This document shows, piece after piece, positions 17,199 through 27,140 of a stretch of DNA of 60,828 bases (its first letter is position 1; every line of letters begins with the position of its first letter). The position numbers and the translations under genes are program-made. The DNA is taken from contig MSXR01000022.1 in assembly GCA_002083655.1 (NCBI GenBank), forward strand, positions 1-60,828, given 5' to 3'. Origin of the DNA: Proteobacteria bacterium ST_bin14. GTDB taxonomy: Bacteria > Pseudomonadota > Alphaproteobacteria > Sphingomonadales > Sphingomonadaceae. Under the pieces are notes generated by a model that worked only from the letters and a program-made list of their open reading frames with translations, was not told the DNA's origin and did no database searches.

Positions 17199-18239
17199 GT
17201 GAAGGTCGATCTGTTCGATTTTGACCTGCCGACCGATCGGATCGCGCTGCGCCCCGCCAGCCCGCGCGATTCGGCACGACTGTTGACGGTAACGAAGGAC
17301 GCGCTGGGCGACCGGATCGTGCGCGATCTGCCCGCGCTGCTGAATCCCGGTGACCTACTCGTCTTCAACGATACGCGCGTCATCCCCGCGCAGTTGGAAG
17401 GGCGGCGCGGCGATGCGCGAATCGGCGCAACGCTGCACAAGCGCGAGGGGCCACGGCGCTGGCGGGCCTTTATCCGTAACGCCAAGCGCGTGCGCGAGGG
17501 CGACCGGATCGATTTCGGCGATGGCGACAATGGCGCTGCTGCTATTGCCAGCGATCGGGGTGCTGACGGCAGCTTGGCGCTCGATTTTCTGGGCGATGAG
17601 CCCGTTGAACTGCTGCTCGATCGGGTTGGGCACATGCCCCTGCCCCCCTATATCGCCGCCAAGCGCGCCACTGACGCGCGCGATGCTGACGATTATCAAA
17701 CCATGTTTGCGCGCGAAAAGGGCGCAGTTGCCGCCCCCACCGCCGCGCTGCATTTCACGCCAGAACTCATGGCTGCGCTTGATAAGGCGGGCATCGGCCA
17801 TACGATGCTGACGCTGCATGTTGGCGCGGGCACTTTTCTGCCGGTCAAGGTGGACGACACCGCCGATCATGCGATGCACGCCGAATGGGGCCGGATCGAC
17901 GCAGCAACCGCCGACCGATTAAACGCAGTGCGCGCAGCGGGCGGGCGGGTGATTTCGGTGGGCACCACCAGCCTGCGCCTGATTGAAAGCGCCGCGCGCG
18001 CCGATGGCGTTGTGGAGCCGTTTGAAGGCGATACATCGATTTTCATCACCCCCGGCTACCGGTTCAAGGGGATTGATGGCCTGATCACCAATTTCCACCT
18101 GCCAAAATCAACGCTGTTCATGCTGGTTAGCGCGCTGATGGGGCTGGACGTGATGCAGGCGGCCTATGCCCATGCGATTGCCGATAACTATCGATTTTAT
18201 TCCTATGGCGATTCCAGCTTGTTACTGCCGGGCCGCTAA
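17199..18239 (+). CDS. queA: S-adenosylmethionine:tRNA ribosyltransferase-isomerase
   Basis: A 346-aa enzyme that transfers and isomerises the ribosyl part of SAM onto the preQ1 base of tRNA to give epoxyqueuosine. Family blocks include LLVFNDTRVIPAQL, PLPPYI and HVGAGTFLPVK near the middle, and TNFHLPKSTL near the end. The start is GTG at 17199. With tgt (19588-20715) it supplies two steps of queuosine modification; the two genes are separated by an EF-hand and a HAD gene on the same strand. Confidence 0.95.
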   Translation: MKVDLFDFDLPTDRIALRPASPRDSARLLTVTKDALGDRIVRDLPALLNPGDLLVFNDTRVIPAQLEGRRGDARIGATLHKREGPRRWRAFIRNAKRVREGDRIDFGDGDNGAAAIASDRGADGSLALDFLGDEPVELLLDRVGHMPLPPYIAAKRATDARDADDYQTMFAREKGAVAAPTAALHFTPELMAALDKAGIGHTMLTLHVGAGTFLPVKVDDTADHAMHAEWGRIDAATADRLNAVRAAGGRVISVGTTSLRLIESAARADGVVEPFEGDTSIFITPGYRFKGIDGLITNFHLPKSTLFMLVSALMGLDVMQAAYAHAIADNYRFYSYGDSSLLLPGR

Positions 18240-18377
18240 TCTGGCAGCGTTCGCCAAGCAAAAAATCGCCCTGGCCGCGAGCAATCCGCGCAAGCGGGCT
18301 ATGCCAACCACCCCAAAGGCGGCTATCGCTCTGCCCCAATGGCTATGCCCCGGCGCCCCTTCCCAAAAAAAACCGAC

Positions 18378-18908
18378 ATGCGGCTGATTCTTGGCAGTGC
18401 CAGCGCATTGTTCCTGGTTGCCATCGCCCCTGTGGCGGCGCAACGCGCGCCCAACCCGGCAACCGCAGCCGCGCCGCGTGTGCCGCCGATCACCCAGCCG
18501 CCCAGCGCCACGATCATGGCTGAACCCGTTGCCCTGTTTATCGCCACCACCGATACGAACGGCGATGCCCGCGTTACCCGCGCCGAAGCGCAGGCCGGCG
18601 TCACGCGCAGCTTTGCCACGGTGGAAACGACGACGCCCGGATCAATCGGCTATATCGGCCTGTCCGAATGGGCGGAACGCTGGCTGGGGGATCGCAACGC
18701 GCTGCCCAGCGCCTATGAAACCGATACCGATGGCGACAACCGCATCACCCTGGCAGAACTGACGGCGCAGATCGACCGCACGTTTACCCGGCTGGACCGC
18801 GACAAGGACGGCATGCTCGTGCGCAGCGAATTGCTGACGCTGGACAGCGCACGCAGCAGCGGCAACGGGCTTGACCGGCGTAACCGGCCTGGACAGCAGC
18901 CGCGATGA
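18378..18908 (+). CDS. EF-hand domain protein, exported
   Basis: A 176-aa protein with a signal peptide (MRLILGSASALFLVAIAP...) and calcium-binding EF-hand loops DTNGDARVTRAE, DTDGDNRITLAE and DRDKDGMLVRSE, each with the Dx[ND]xD...E spacing. It is probably periplasmic and binds calcium; its role is unknown. ATG 18378 is chosen because it begins the signal peptide, whereas the frame from 18339 adds a charged stretch. Its stop overlaps the HAD gene start in ATGA. Confidence 0.8.
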   Translation: MRLILGSASALFLVAIAPVAAQRAPNPATAAAPRVPPITQPPSATIMAEPVALFIATTDTNGDARVTRAEAQAGVTRSFATVETTTPGSIGYIGLSEWAERWLGDRNALPSAYETDTDGDNRITLAELTAQIDRTFTRLDRDKDGMLVRSELLTLDSARSSGNGLDRRNRPGQQPR

Positions 18909-19591
18909 CCAATGCTGCTTTGGTGCCAGCGGGCGACGCGCCGCGCTATCGGCTGGCGATCTTTGATTTTGATGGCACGCTGGCGGATAGCGGCGACTGG
19001 TTCTTGTCCATCGCGGATGACCTGGCCGAACGTTTTCGCTTTCGCCGCGTTGAGCCCGCAGAGATAGAGGCACTGCGCGGGCGCACCAGCCGTGAGGTGA
19101 TCAGGCATGTTGGCATTCCGCGCTGGAAACTTCCCGCCATCGCCCGCCATATCCACAAAAGACTGGCAGCAGAGACCGACAAGATCGTGCTGTTTGATGG
19201 CGTTGAGGCGATGATTGCGCAACTGGTGGCAAACGGCGTCCGCATCGCCGTCGTCACGTCCAACGCAGAGGGCAATGTTCGCGCTATTCTGGGCCCTGAT
19301 ATCGTCGCGCAAATCGAAATGTTTGAATGCGGCGCATCGCTGTTCGGCAAGGCACGGCGGTTTCGGCGCGTGCTGCGCAAGCTTGATGTTGCCAAGGCAG
19401 ATGTAATCGCGATTGGCGATGAAACGCGCGATATCGTGGCGGCAAACAAGGTGGGAATCGACAAGGCAGCCGTATTGTGGGGCTATGCCAATCGCGCGAT
19501 CCTGACCGCGCTGAAACCCGAAGTGATGTTCGATTCGCCTGCAGAAGTGCTGGATTACCTGTTGGGTCAGTCGCGCGAGGCAGCGGCTTGA
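18905..19591 (+). CDS. HAD-superfamily hydrolase (phosphoglycolate phosphatase-like)
   Basis: A 228-aa cytoplasmic phosphatase. Motif I FDFDGT gives the nucleophile Asp21 and acid Asp23; motif II is VVTSN and motif IV IGDETRD. A helical cap of the Gph type lies between motifs I and II. The substrate is not predictable; phosphoglycolate or a nucleotide are options. It overlaps the EF-hand gene by four bases and the tgt start by four bases, indicating a tightly coupled operon. Confidence 0.88.
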   Translation: MTNAALVPAGDAPRYRLAIFDFDGTLADSGDWFLSIADDLAERFRFRRVEPAEIEALRGRTSREVIRHVGIPRWKLPAIARHIHKRLAAETDKIVLFDGVEAMIAQLVANGVRIAVVTSNAEGNVRAILGPDIVAQIEMFECGASLFGKARRFRRVLRKLDVAKADVIAIGDETRDIVAANKVGIDKAAVLWGYANRAILTALKPEVMFDSPAEVLDYLLGQSREAAA

Positions 19592-20715
19592 GCGAGCGGT
19601 TCACGTTCACGATCGCTGCAACCGACGGTCGCGCCCGCACGGGGCAGATCGCGATGCAGCGCGGCATTATCCGCACGCCCGCGTTCATGCCGGTTGGCAC
19701 GGCTGCCACCGTCAAGGCGATGAAACCCGCCGATGTGCGCGCGAGCGGCGCCGATATCATTTTGGGCAATACCTATCACCTGATGCTGCGTCCCGGTGCA
19801 GAGCGGGTCGCAAAGCTGGGCGGGCTGCACGCTTTTATGGGTTGGGATCGTCCGATCCTGACGGACAGCGGCGGCTATCAGGTGATGAGCCTGTCTGACC
19901 TGACAACGCGCAACGAGGACGGTGTTACCTTTAAATCGCACCTTGATGGCAGCCGCCATACGCTGTCCCCTGAACGATCAATCGAAATTCAGCGGCTGCT
20001 GGGATCGGACATCGTCATGGCGTTTGACGAGCTGGTCCCCACCACCTCAACCCCCGAAGTCCAGCAGGCGGCAATGGCGCGATCCATGCGCTGGGCAAAA
20101 CGATCGCGCGCGGCGTTTGACGGGGGCGGCGCACATGCAGAACGCGCGGCAATTTTCGGCATCCAGCAGGGCGCGCTTGACGAAACGTTGCGCAAAAACA
20201 GCGCTGATGCGCTGATCGATATCGGTTTTGACGGTTATGCCGTGGGCGGGCTGGCGGTTGGTGAGGGTCAGGCCGCGATGTTCGGCTGCCTTGATTTCGC
20301 CCCTGGCCAGCTCCCGGCTGACAAGCCACGCTATCTCATGGGCGTCGGCAAGCCCGACGATATCGTTGGCGCGGTGGAACGCGGTATCGACATGTTCGAT
20401 TGCGTACTCCCCACCCGTTCGGGCCGCACCGGCCAGGCTTTCACCCGGCGCGGGCCGATCAATATTCGCAACGCCAAATTTGCCGAAGATCTGGGCCCGA
20501 TCGACCCGGCTTGCGCGTGCCCGGTGTGCAAGGGGTGGAGCCGCGCCTACCTGCACCACCTTGTCCGGTCCGCCGAGATTTTGGGCGCGATGTTAATGAC
20601 CGAGCATAATTTGTGGTTTTATGAGACGTTGATGGCCGATCTGCGCACGGCCATCAGCGATCAACGCCTGACAAGTTTCGCGCAAACGTTCAGAAAAGAT
20701 TATGCCGGCACCTGA
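19588..20715 (+). CDS. tgt: tRNA-guanine transglycosylase
   Basis: A 375-aa enzyme that swaps guanine-34 for preQ1 in tRNAs with GUN anticodons. The substrate pocket DSGGYQVMSLS, the active-site region FDCVLPTRSGR and the zinc cluster CACPVCKGWSRAYLHH are present. I chose the TTG start at 19588, because it overlaps the previous stop (TTGA) and gives the normal N-terminus SERFTFTI; upstream frame to 19477 runs inside the HAD gene. The length is typical. Confidence 0.95.
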   Translation: MSERFTFTIAATDGRARTGQIAMQRGIIRTPAFMPVGTAATVKAMKPADVRASGADIILGNTYHLMLRPGAERVAKLGGLHAFMGWDRPILTDSGGYQVMSLSDLTTRNEDGVTFKSHLDGSRHTLSPERSIEIQRLLGSDIVMAFDELVPTTSTPEVQQAAMARSMRWAKRSRAAFDGGGAHAERAAIFGIQQGALDETLRKNSADALIDIGFDGYAVGGLAVGEGQAAMFGCLDFAPGQLPADKPRYLMGVGKPDDIVGAVERGIDMFDCVLPTRSGRTGQAFTRRGPINIRNAKFAEDLGPIDPACACPVCKGWSRAYLHHLVRSAEILGAMLMTEHNLWFYETLMADLRTAISDQRLTSFAQTFRKDYAGT

Positions 20716-20750
20716 AAATACAGGGATGAATCGGCAATGAGGAGAGTGAC

Positions 20751-20957
20751 ATGGCCGAAATGAACGAAATTGAAGCGGCAGCCCATGCCGCAAAGCGCGT
20801 GCGCGAGGCCGCCGACGTCACCGATCAACAGAAAAAGGAAAAGGCCAAGGAAGGCAGCTGGCCGCTGGTGCCAATCGGTATCGGGATCGGCATTGGTTCT
20901 GCTGCGCTGGCCGCGGCACTGCTTTATTCGCGCAGTGGCCGCAAACCCAAGGGTTGA
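20751..20957 (+). CDS. Small single-pass membrane protein
   Basis: A 68-aa protein with a charged N-terminal half and one glycine/alanine-rich membrane helix (about residues 39-60, PLVPIGIGIGIGSAALAAAL), ending in a basic tail. I do not recognise a family. It has a good ribosome-binding site (GAGGAGAG) nine bases before ATG and follows tgt by 35 bp. Confidence 0.7.
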   Translation: MAEMNEIEAAAHAAKRVREAADVTDQQKKEKAKEGSWPLVPIGIGIGIGSAALAAALLYSRSGRKPKG

Positions 20958-20972
20958 GGGATCATGCTCGGT

Positions 20973-20988
20973 TGATCGCGCGCGATCA
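20973..20988. promoter_or_regulatory. 16-bp perfect palindrome upstream of the M16 protease gene
   Basis: TGATCGCGCGCGATCA is fully self-complementary and lies 16 bases after the small membrane-protein stop and 78 bases before the protease start. It has no following T-run, so an operator is as likely as a terminator. Confidence 0.3.
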
Positions 20989-21065
20989 CCGTCCTGAACT
21001 CTAGATTAGCCCGATCATCCCTTGCGGCCCGACCGGAGCCGTCACATTCCTGCTGGAGTAATCGC

Positions 21066-23912
21066 ATGCGCCTTGTTCGTGCCGCCCTGCTGCTGAGTGC
21101 CGCCACCCTAGCTGTCGCAGCGCATCCCGCTGCCGCGCAATCCGCCCCCGCCGCGATGGCGACGAGCAGCGTGAAGCCGATCGCCTTTACCGAACGCACG
21201 CTGGCGAACGGCCTGCGGGTCTATGCAATCCGCGATACCGGCACCGCGACCGTCTCCGTCCAGGTCTGGTATGATGTCGGGTCAAAGGATGATCCCAAAG
21301 GCCGGTCGGGCTTTGCGCACATGTTTGAACATCTGATGTTCAAGGCAACCCGCAACCTGGTGCCCGAACAATTTGATCGGCTCACCGAAGATGTCGGTGG
21401 TTTCAACAACGCTTCGACCAATGATGATTATACCAATTATTATCAAACGGTCCCCGCCAACCACCTGCAGCGGCTGTTGTTTGCAGAAGCTGATCGGATG
21501 GCGTCGCTGGTCGTCGAGCCAACCTCATTCGCATCGGAGCGCGATGTGGTGAAGGAAGAGCTGCGGCTGCGTGTGCTCGCCCAGCCATATGGCAAGCTGT
21601 TCTCGCTCTATCTGCCTGAAATATCGTACACCACGCACCCCTATGCCCGCCCCGGCATTGGCAGCATCGACGATCTGGAAGCGGCATCGATCGATGATGT
21701 CCGCGCGTTCCACGCCACCTATTACCGGCCTGACAATGCCGTGCTGGTGGTGGCCGGGAATTTCGATGCCAAGCAGCTTGATGCCTGGATCGACCAGTAT
21801 TTCGCGGGCATCAAAAAACCAGATCGCCCGATCCCGCGCGTGACGGTGACGGAGCCGGAGCGGACCGCCGCAACAACGCGGACCGTGTATGAAGAAAACA
21901 CGCCTTTGCCCGCGATTGTCATCAGCTATCCGGTCCCCGCAGATCGCGACCCCGATTCCGCGCCGTTGGCGGTGCTGAACACGATCCTGTCGGGCGGTGA
22001 AAGCTCCCGCCTGTACGAATCGCTCGTCTATCGCGACCAGATTGCGCAATCGGCCGGCACTTTCCTGGATTCCAAGCAATCAACCGGGGCCTTTGCCGCC
22101 TATGCGATCCTGGCGGGCGGCAAAACCGTGGAAGCTGGCGAGGCCGGGCTGCGGGCAGAAATCGCCCGCGTGCGTGACAAGCCCGTCTCTGATGCCGAAT
22201 TGAACGAGGCCAAGAACCAGATCCTCACCGGCGCGATCAGCCAGCGCGAAACGGCGGACGGCAAGGCATCCGCGATTGCCAGCGCGGTGATTATCGATGG
22301 CGATCCCCGCGCCGCTGACCGCCAGCTTGCCGCACTCGCCGCCGTTACCGCGGCCGATGTGCAGCGCGTCGCCAAGCGTTATCTGGCGGAAAACCGCTCA
22401 GCCACCGTCCGCTATCTGCCCGCCATGCCCGGCGGACCAAAGGGTGATGCCATCACCATTGCCCCCACCGTTCAGGTCGCCGCGCTGACGGCCCCGGCTG
22501 ACATCACCGTCTTCACCCCCGCCCCCGCGGCCGAACGCATCCTGCCACCCGCGCCCGGCGCACCGGTTACGGCTGCCATCCCCGCCCCCATCGAAACACG
22601 GCTGGCCAATGGCCTCCGTGTCATCGTGGTGGAAAAGCACGATCTGCCGCTGGTCTCGGCGAGCGTGGTGGTAACGCCGGGTGGCGGCGCTGCTGACCCG
22701 GCTGACCGCGCCGGGCTGAACAGCTTGGCCGCTGGCCTGCTGACCAAGGGCACCACCACCCGCTCTGCCACTGACATCGCCCGCCAGATCGAATCGCTGG
22801 GCGGGTCCATCAGCAGCGATGCCGATTGGGACGGTGCATCGGTAAGCATGGGCGTGAAATCCGACCAAGTGGTCCCTGCACTCGCAATCCTCGCCGACGT
22901 CGCAATGCACCCAGCCTTTGCGCAAGACGAGATTGACCGCGCCCGCACCCAGACCATCGATGGCATCGGCGTTGATTTGAAAGACCCCGGCCGGCTTGCT
23001 GGCATTGTTGCCGCACGCGCTGTGTTCGGCGGATCGGCTTACGGGCATTTGCTCGGCGGCACGCCAGAGTCGCTGAAGGCGATCACCCGCAGCGATGTAA
23101 CGAGCAGCTATGCCGCCAGCTGGCGACCCGATCGCGCCGCCTTGGTATTGGTGGGGGATATCACACTGGCGCAGGCGCGCGCGCTCGCGGAGCAAAACTT
23201 TGCTGGGTGGAAGGCGCCGGCGGGTTCGGCCCCGGCTGTGGTCAGTGGTTCAACAAGCTACCCAGCCCCGCGTGTGATCGTGGTCGACTTTCCCGGTGCC
23301 GGGCAAGCGGGCGTCGTCGTGTCGCGAGTGGGGATCGTGCGCAAGGATGCAGGCTATTATCCCGCTGCGGTTGCCAATGCGACGCTGGGCGTTGGATTCT
23401 CATCCCGGTTGAACCAAGAAATCCGCATCAAGCGTGGCCTGGCGTACGGCGCTGGCAGCTCAGTCGCGGCGCGCCGCCAGCCCGGCCCAATCAGCGCGAG
23501 CACCCAGACCAAGAACCCTTCCGCCGCGCAGGTCGTATCCCTGATCGTTGCCGAGATGAAACGGCTCGGCAACGATCCTGCCCCGGCAGCTGAGCTTGAC
23601 ACGCGCAAGGCCGTGCTGATCGGCGGCTTCGGTCGATCAGCGGAAACGACCGGCGGCATTGCCGGGTTGATCGGCGGCTATGTGATTGATGATGTGCCGC
23701 TCAGCGAGCTCAAAAACTATGCTGCCCGGATCGAGGGTGTCGACCCTGCCGCGGTGCAGGCCGCCGCCGCCAAGCTGCTCGACCCCGCCACTGCCAGCAT
23801 CGTGGTGGTGGGCGATTCAAAACTGTTCATCGACGATCTGCGCAAGGCCTATCCAGCCCTTGAATTGATCCCAGCAAGCGCGCTGAAACTGGACTCGCCA
23901 ACACTGAAGTAA
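21066..23912 (+). CDS. M16 family zinc metallopeptidase (two-domain, exported)
   Basis: A 948-aa insulinase-type protease with a signal peptide ending near AAAQSA. The N-terminal M16 domain has the inverted zinc motif HMFEH (His85, Glu88, His89) and a downstream Glu in ERDVVKEELRLR. The C-terminal half (from about residue 510) repeats the fold but has GLNSLAAGLL where HxxEH should be, so it is the inactive partner domain that closes the chamber, as in the family. It should degrade peptides in the periplasm. Confidence 0.92.
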   Translation: MRLVRAALLLSAATLAVAAHPAAAQSAPAAMATSSVKPIAFTERTLANGLRVYAIRDTGTATVSVQVWYDVGSKDDPKGRSGFAHMFEHLMFKATRNLVPEQFDRLTEDVGGFNNASTNDDYTNYYQTVPANHLQRLLFAEADRMASLVVEPTSFASERDVVKEELRLRVLAQPYGKLFSLYLPEISYTTHPYARPGIGSIDDLEAASIDDVRAFHATYYRPDNAVLVVAGNFDAKQLDAWIDQYFAGIKKPDRPIPRVTVTEPERTAATTRTVYEENTPLPAIVISYPVPADRDPDSAPLAVLNTILSGGESSRLYESLVYRDQIAQSAGTFLDSKQSTGAFAAYAILAGGKTVEAGEAGLRAEIARVRDKPVSDAELNEAKNQILTGAISQRETADGKASAIASAVIIDGDPRAADRQLAALAAVTAADVQRVAKRYLAENRSATVRYLPAMPGGPKGDAITIAPTVQVAALTAPADITVFTPAPAAERILPPAPGAPVTAAIPAPIETRLANGLRVIVVEKHDLPLVSASVVVTPGGGAADPADRAGLNSLAAGLLTKGTTTRSATDIARQIESLGGSISSDADWDGASVSMGVKSDQVVPALAILADVAMHPAFAQDEIDRARTQTIDGIGVDLKDPGRLAGIVAARAVFGGSAYGHLLGGTPESLKAITRSDVTSSYAASWRPDRAALVLVGDITLAQARALAEQNFAGWKAPAGSAPAVVSGSTSYPAPRVIVVDFPGAGQAGVVVSRVGIVRKDAGYYPAAVANATLGVGFSSRLNQEIRIKRGLAYGAGSSVAARRQPGPISASTQTKNPSAAQVVSLIVAEMKRLGNDPAPAAELDTRKAVLIGGFGRSAETTGGIAGLIGGYVIDDVPLSELKNYAARIEGVDPAAVQAAAAKLLDPATASIVVVGDSKLFIDDLRKAYPALELIPASALKLDSPTLK

Positions 23913-23925
23913 ACGAAAAATTACG

Positions 23926-23933
23926 TTAACCAT
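23926..23933. promoter_or_regulatory. CtrA half-site-like motif
   Basis: TTAACCAT, a sequence known as a CtrA half-site in alphaproteobacteria, lies 69 bases before the first possible start of the cell-wall hydrolase gene. A single eight-base match is weak evidence, but control of a peptidoglycan hydrolase by the cell-cycle regulator would be natural. Confidence 0.3.
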
Positions 23934-24001
23934 CAAGTGTTTCGCGCTGGGACGGGGCCAAATCACCCCGCGCTAAGCCTCAAAAAACAGGCTATGGCGC
24001 G

Positions 24002-25075
24002 GTGCGCCGTGGTGGTTTTGCCCGGCGCGAAGGCAAAGGCGAACGGCGCGTGTTTTGGCAGCGATGGGCAGGGCGACAGATGCGCGTGGCGGGGGCCGTT
24101 GCCCTGCTTGCGGTCGTGTGCCTTGGCTATTCAGCGCAAGCGGCGATCCGCGCGATCATCGCCAGCCAGCAGCGTCAGATGTCGGTAGCCGCCAAACCCG
24201 TCGGCTATGAAGCAACCGATCATTTTCCCGGCGCAGCGTTGCTCTATGTCGCTGATGACGAAGCAGCGCCTGCCGCCGGGGTAACGGGCACCGCCGCGCT
24301 GCCCGATCTGCCGATTCCCGCCGATGCGCTGGCAAGTGCCGCTGACGGCACTGTCCGCGCAGCGACACCTTTTTCGATGGGGCGCGCAAGCCCGACTGAC
24401 CGCGATCGCGCGCTGCAATGCCTGACGGCGGCGATCTATTACGAAGCGGCGAATGAACCGGATGCCGGGCAGCGCGCAGTGGCGCAGGTGATCCTGAACC
24501 GCGTGCGCCACCCCGCTTTCCCCGCCACAGTGTGCGGCGTCATCTATCAGGGATCAGAACGCGGCACGGGTTGCCAGTTCAGCTATGCGTGTGACGGATC
24601 GATGGCGCGCATCCCCAACCGGGCCAGCTGGCTGCGCGCAATGCGCGTGGCAGCCGTTATGCTCGCAGGCAGCGTGGAGGCGCGCGTTGGCACCGCGACG
24701 CATTACCATACCTATGCCGTTACCCCGGCCTGGAACCGGCAATTGGTGATGACGGCGGCAATCGGCGCGCATTTCTTCCACCGCTGGCAGGGATATTGGG
24801 GCACGCCCGCCGCGTTTAGACAGGGCTATGCCGGCGGCGAGCCCTTCCCCGGCCCCCACGCCCGGCCGATCACGCCGATGGCCATTCCGGTGCTTGTCGC
24901 AGGCGCTGTGCTACCCCCGCCAAAACCTCGCACATCTTCGGCGGTGATCCAGCCCGCTTATACGCAAAGCGGCATGCCCCTGCCCGGCTACACCCCCAAG
25001 CAGGAAACGCCGCAAACGCTGCCGGAATCGACCATCCTCGACAAATGGAAGGACTCAGGCAAACCGCTGCGCTGA
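24002..25075 (+). CDS. Cell wall hydrolase, SleB family
   Basis: A 357-aa envelope protein. After a basic N-terminus comes one hydrophobic segment (VAGAVALLAVVCLGY), then the Hydrolase_2/SleB domain at about residues 135-255 with AIYYEAANEPDAGQ (catalytic Glu), VILNRV and THYHT. The family cleaves peptidoglycan glycan strands. The C-terminal 90 residues are proline-rich. The start could be GTG 24002 or ATG 24080, which would begin directly at the signal/anchor. It converges with the S9 peptidase gene. Confidence 0.85.
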   Translation: MRRGGFARREGKGERRVFWQRWAGRQMRVAGAVALLAVVCLGYSAQAAIRAIIASQQRQMSVAAKPVGYEATDHFPGAALLYVADDEAAPAAGVTGTAALPDLPIPADALASAADGTVRAATPFSMGRASPTDRDRALQCLTAAIYYEAANEPDAGQRAVAQVILNRVRHPAFPATVCGVIYQGSERGTGCQFSYACDGSMARIPNRASWLRAMRVAAVMLAGSVEARVGTATHYHTYAVTPAWNRQLVMTAAIGAHFFHRWQGYWGTPAAFRQGYAGGEPFPGPHARPITPMAIPVLVAGAVLPPPKPRTSSAVIQPAYTQSGMPLPGYTPKQETPQTLPESTILDKWKDSGKPLR

Positions 25076-25099
25076 GGGGGCGAAACGCTGTAATCCCCG

Positions 25100-27016
25100 C
25101 TATTTACCCGCCGCCAGATACTTGTCAAACCACCCGATCGTCCGCTTGCGCAGGTCCGCTGCGTTGGCGGGGCTGCGGATGCCGTGGCCTTCTTCGGCGT
25201 AGATCACCAGGCTGGTCGGCACGCCCATGTCCTTCAGCGCATGCCAATATTCGACTGACTGGGTGGGCGGCACTTCAATATCGCGTTCGCCCACATAGAT
25301 GAAGGTCGGCGTTTTGGCAGTTTTCATGAAATAGATTGCCGACGGGGCCTTGTACGCGTCATAATCCTCATACAGCGTTTTGCCGAAGAACGGCAGCATC
25401 CATTGATCAATGCCATTCGTGCCGTAATAGCTGATCCAGTTGGATAGCCCTGCACCTGCAACAATAGCCTTGAACCGATTAGTCTGGGTGTTCGCCCACA
25501 TTGACATGAAGCCGCCATAACTGCCGCCCATCATGCCCAGCCGCGCATCATCCACCGGCGCGACCTTTTCCACCGCATCGATGCCAGTCAGGATATCGCG
25601 CAAGTCGCCGCCGCCGAAATCGCGGCGGTTGGCCTGCACAAACGCCTCCCCCTGACCAAAACTGCCGCGCGGATTGGGGTAAAACAGATAATATCCCGCC
25701 GCGATCAGATCAGCATTTGTGCCACGTTCCATGAAGTTAGGGGTACTGGCGGATGATGGCCCGCCGTGCACCACGGTGATCATCGGCGCCTTTTTTGCAG
25801 GGTCTGCATTGAGCGGCGCGAGCAGCCAACCCTGCACATCATAGCCCTCATTCTGCCAATTTATGCTGCGAACGGCGACGATTGGCGCGGAATTGTCATT
25901 ATCATGCGTGATTTGGCGCGGTTTTTCCACATTTCCGGCGTAAATGGCGGGTGCGGTCGTGAAATCCTGCACCACGGTGGCCACCCGCTTGCCATCGGCG
26001 CTGAAAACGGCACGGCCATCGCCTGCGCCAAAGCTTGCCGGGCGACTGAACCGCGCGGCCGAAAAGCCCGACGTTGGGCTGACCGAGGCGATCTGTGCCT
26101 GATCGCCCTTCAGCACCACCGCCCGCAAGCCCCCCATCGTCCAATCGAGCGAGGTCGCCGTGGCCTTTGCGCCCGCGGTGATGTTGACAGGCGGGCCGCC
26201 GTCGATCGGCACGGTCCACACATCGCCGCCCACCGCGCCGAAATCGCTCATCAACCCGCCAATATAGGCCACCATTTTGCCATCAGGCGAGACGCGCGGA
26301 AAGTTGAGCTGCGTCGCTGGCTTGGCGATCTGCCGCACCGCGCCGGTTTGCGCGTCGACCGCGTCAAGCGTGGCGACCCACCAGTTCGCATCGCCATTGC
26401 CCAAAGCGCTCGTCACCACAAAACCGCGACTGTCGGGCGTCCAATCATATTCATAGATATAGCGACCGGCGGGCGACAGCGGCTTTACCACCGCTGCCGC
26501 GCTTGGCCCCAGCCCCAGATCGAACACCGCGAGCCGCTGTTCGTCATTCTTTTCGCCAATCTCGCCCACTTGCCGCACGCCGGCCTGCGCCGCGCCCGCT
26601 TCCTTGGCAGCACCAATCGTCACCAGCAGCGCGATCCGCTTGCCATCTGGGGAAAAGCGCGGGGTCTGCGCGATGCCGCTGATCATCGCCACCAGTTGCG
26701 GCGCGGCACCAGGCCGCACGACCTGCAGCATCACGCCCCCCGCCGTGCGGTTCCGCGCCAAAAACGCCAGCGTGCCATCGCCCGAAAACGTGAGTCCGGA
26801 ATAGCTGCACGTCGCGCACGGATCGATCGTCGACAGGATTTTGCCCGTGTTGGTCGCCCGCAGGGTGATCTTGGGGCGCCCGCCGTCGGCGGCTTCAATC
26901 GTGGCGATTTGGCTGCCCGATGCGTTGATCGCCAGCGCGCCATATTGCTTGGTGGCGGCCAGTGCAGGTGAGCTGACGGTTGCAAACAGGGCGACAGTGG
27001 CAAGGGTGATACGCAT
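25100..27016 (-). CDS. S9 family prolyl-oligopeptidase-like serine peptidase, exported
   Basis: A 638-aa secreted peptidase with a signal peptide (start MRITLATVALFATVSSPALA), an N-terminal beta-propeller with repeated SPDGK-type blades, and a C-terminal alpha/beta-hydrolase catalytic domain. The nucleophile motif GGSYGGFMS and the histidine in EEGHGI are present. Such enzymes cleave short peptides, often after proline. I chose ATG 27016; frames back to 27214 and an ATG at 27043 give no signal peptide at the start. Confidence 0.9.
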   Translation of the reverse strand: MRITLATVALFATVSSPALAATKQYGALAINASGSQIATIEAADGGRPKITLRATNTGKILSTIDPCATCSYSGLTFSGDGTLAFLARNRTAGGVMLQVVRPGAAPQLVAMISGIAQTPRFSPDGKRIALLVTIGAAKEAGAAQAGVRQVGEIGEKNDEQRLAVFDLGLGPSAAAVVKPLSPAGRYIYEYDWTPDSRGFVVTSALGNGDANWWVATLDAVDAQTGAVRQIAKPATQLNFPRVSPDGKMVAYIGGLMSDFGAVGGDVWTVPIDGGPPVNITAGAKATATSLDWTMGGLRAVVLKGDQAQIASVSPTSGFSAARFSRPASFGAGDGRAVFSADGKRVATVVQDFTTAPAIYAGNVEKPRQITHDNDNSAPIVAVRSINWQNEGYDVQGWLLAPLNADPAKKAPMITVVHGGPSSASTPNFMERGTNADLIAAGYYLFYPNPRGSFGQGEAFVQANRRDFGGGDLRDILTGIDAVEKVAPVDDARLGMMGGSYGGFMSMWANTQTNRFKAIVAGAGLSNWISYYGTNGIDQWMLPFFGKTLYEDYDAYKAPSAIYFMKTAKTPTFIYVGERDIEVPPTQSVEYWHALKDMGVPTSLVIYAEEGHGIRSPANAADLRKRTIGWFDKYLAAGK

Positions 27017-27140
27017 CAGGCTGAACTCTCCAACAATTTTCATCCGGATAGCACAGCATCGCCCCGCCGCAAGCGGATCGGGGCCGGCCATTGCTGGCCG
27101 ACCCCGATCGTTACACTCAATCTTTACCGCAGGATCGCGA

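Noticed and set aside
25766..26971. 401-aa plus-strand open frame
   Set aside because: Antisense to the S9 peptidase gene, no family resemblance.
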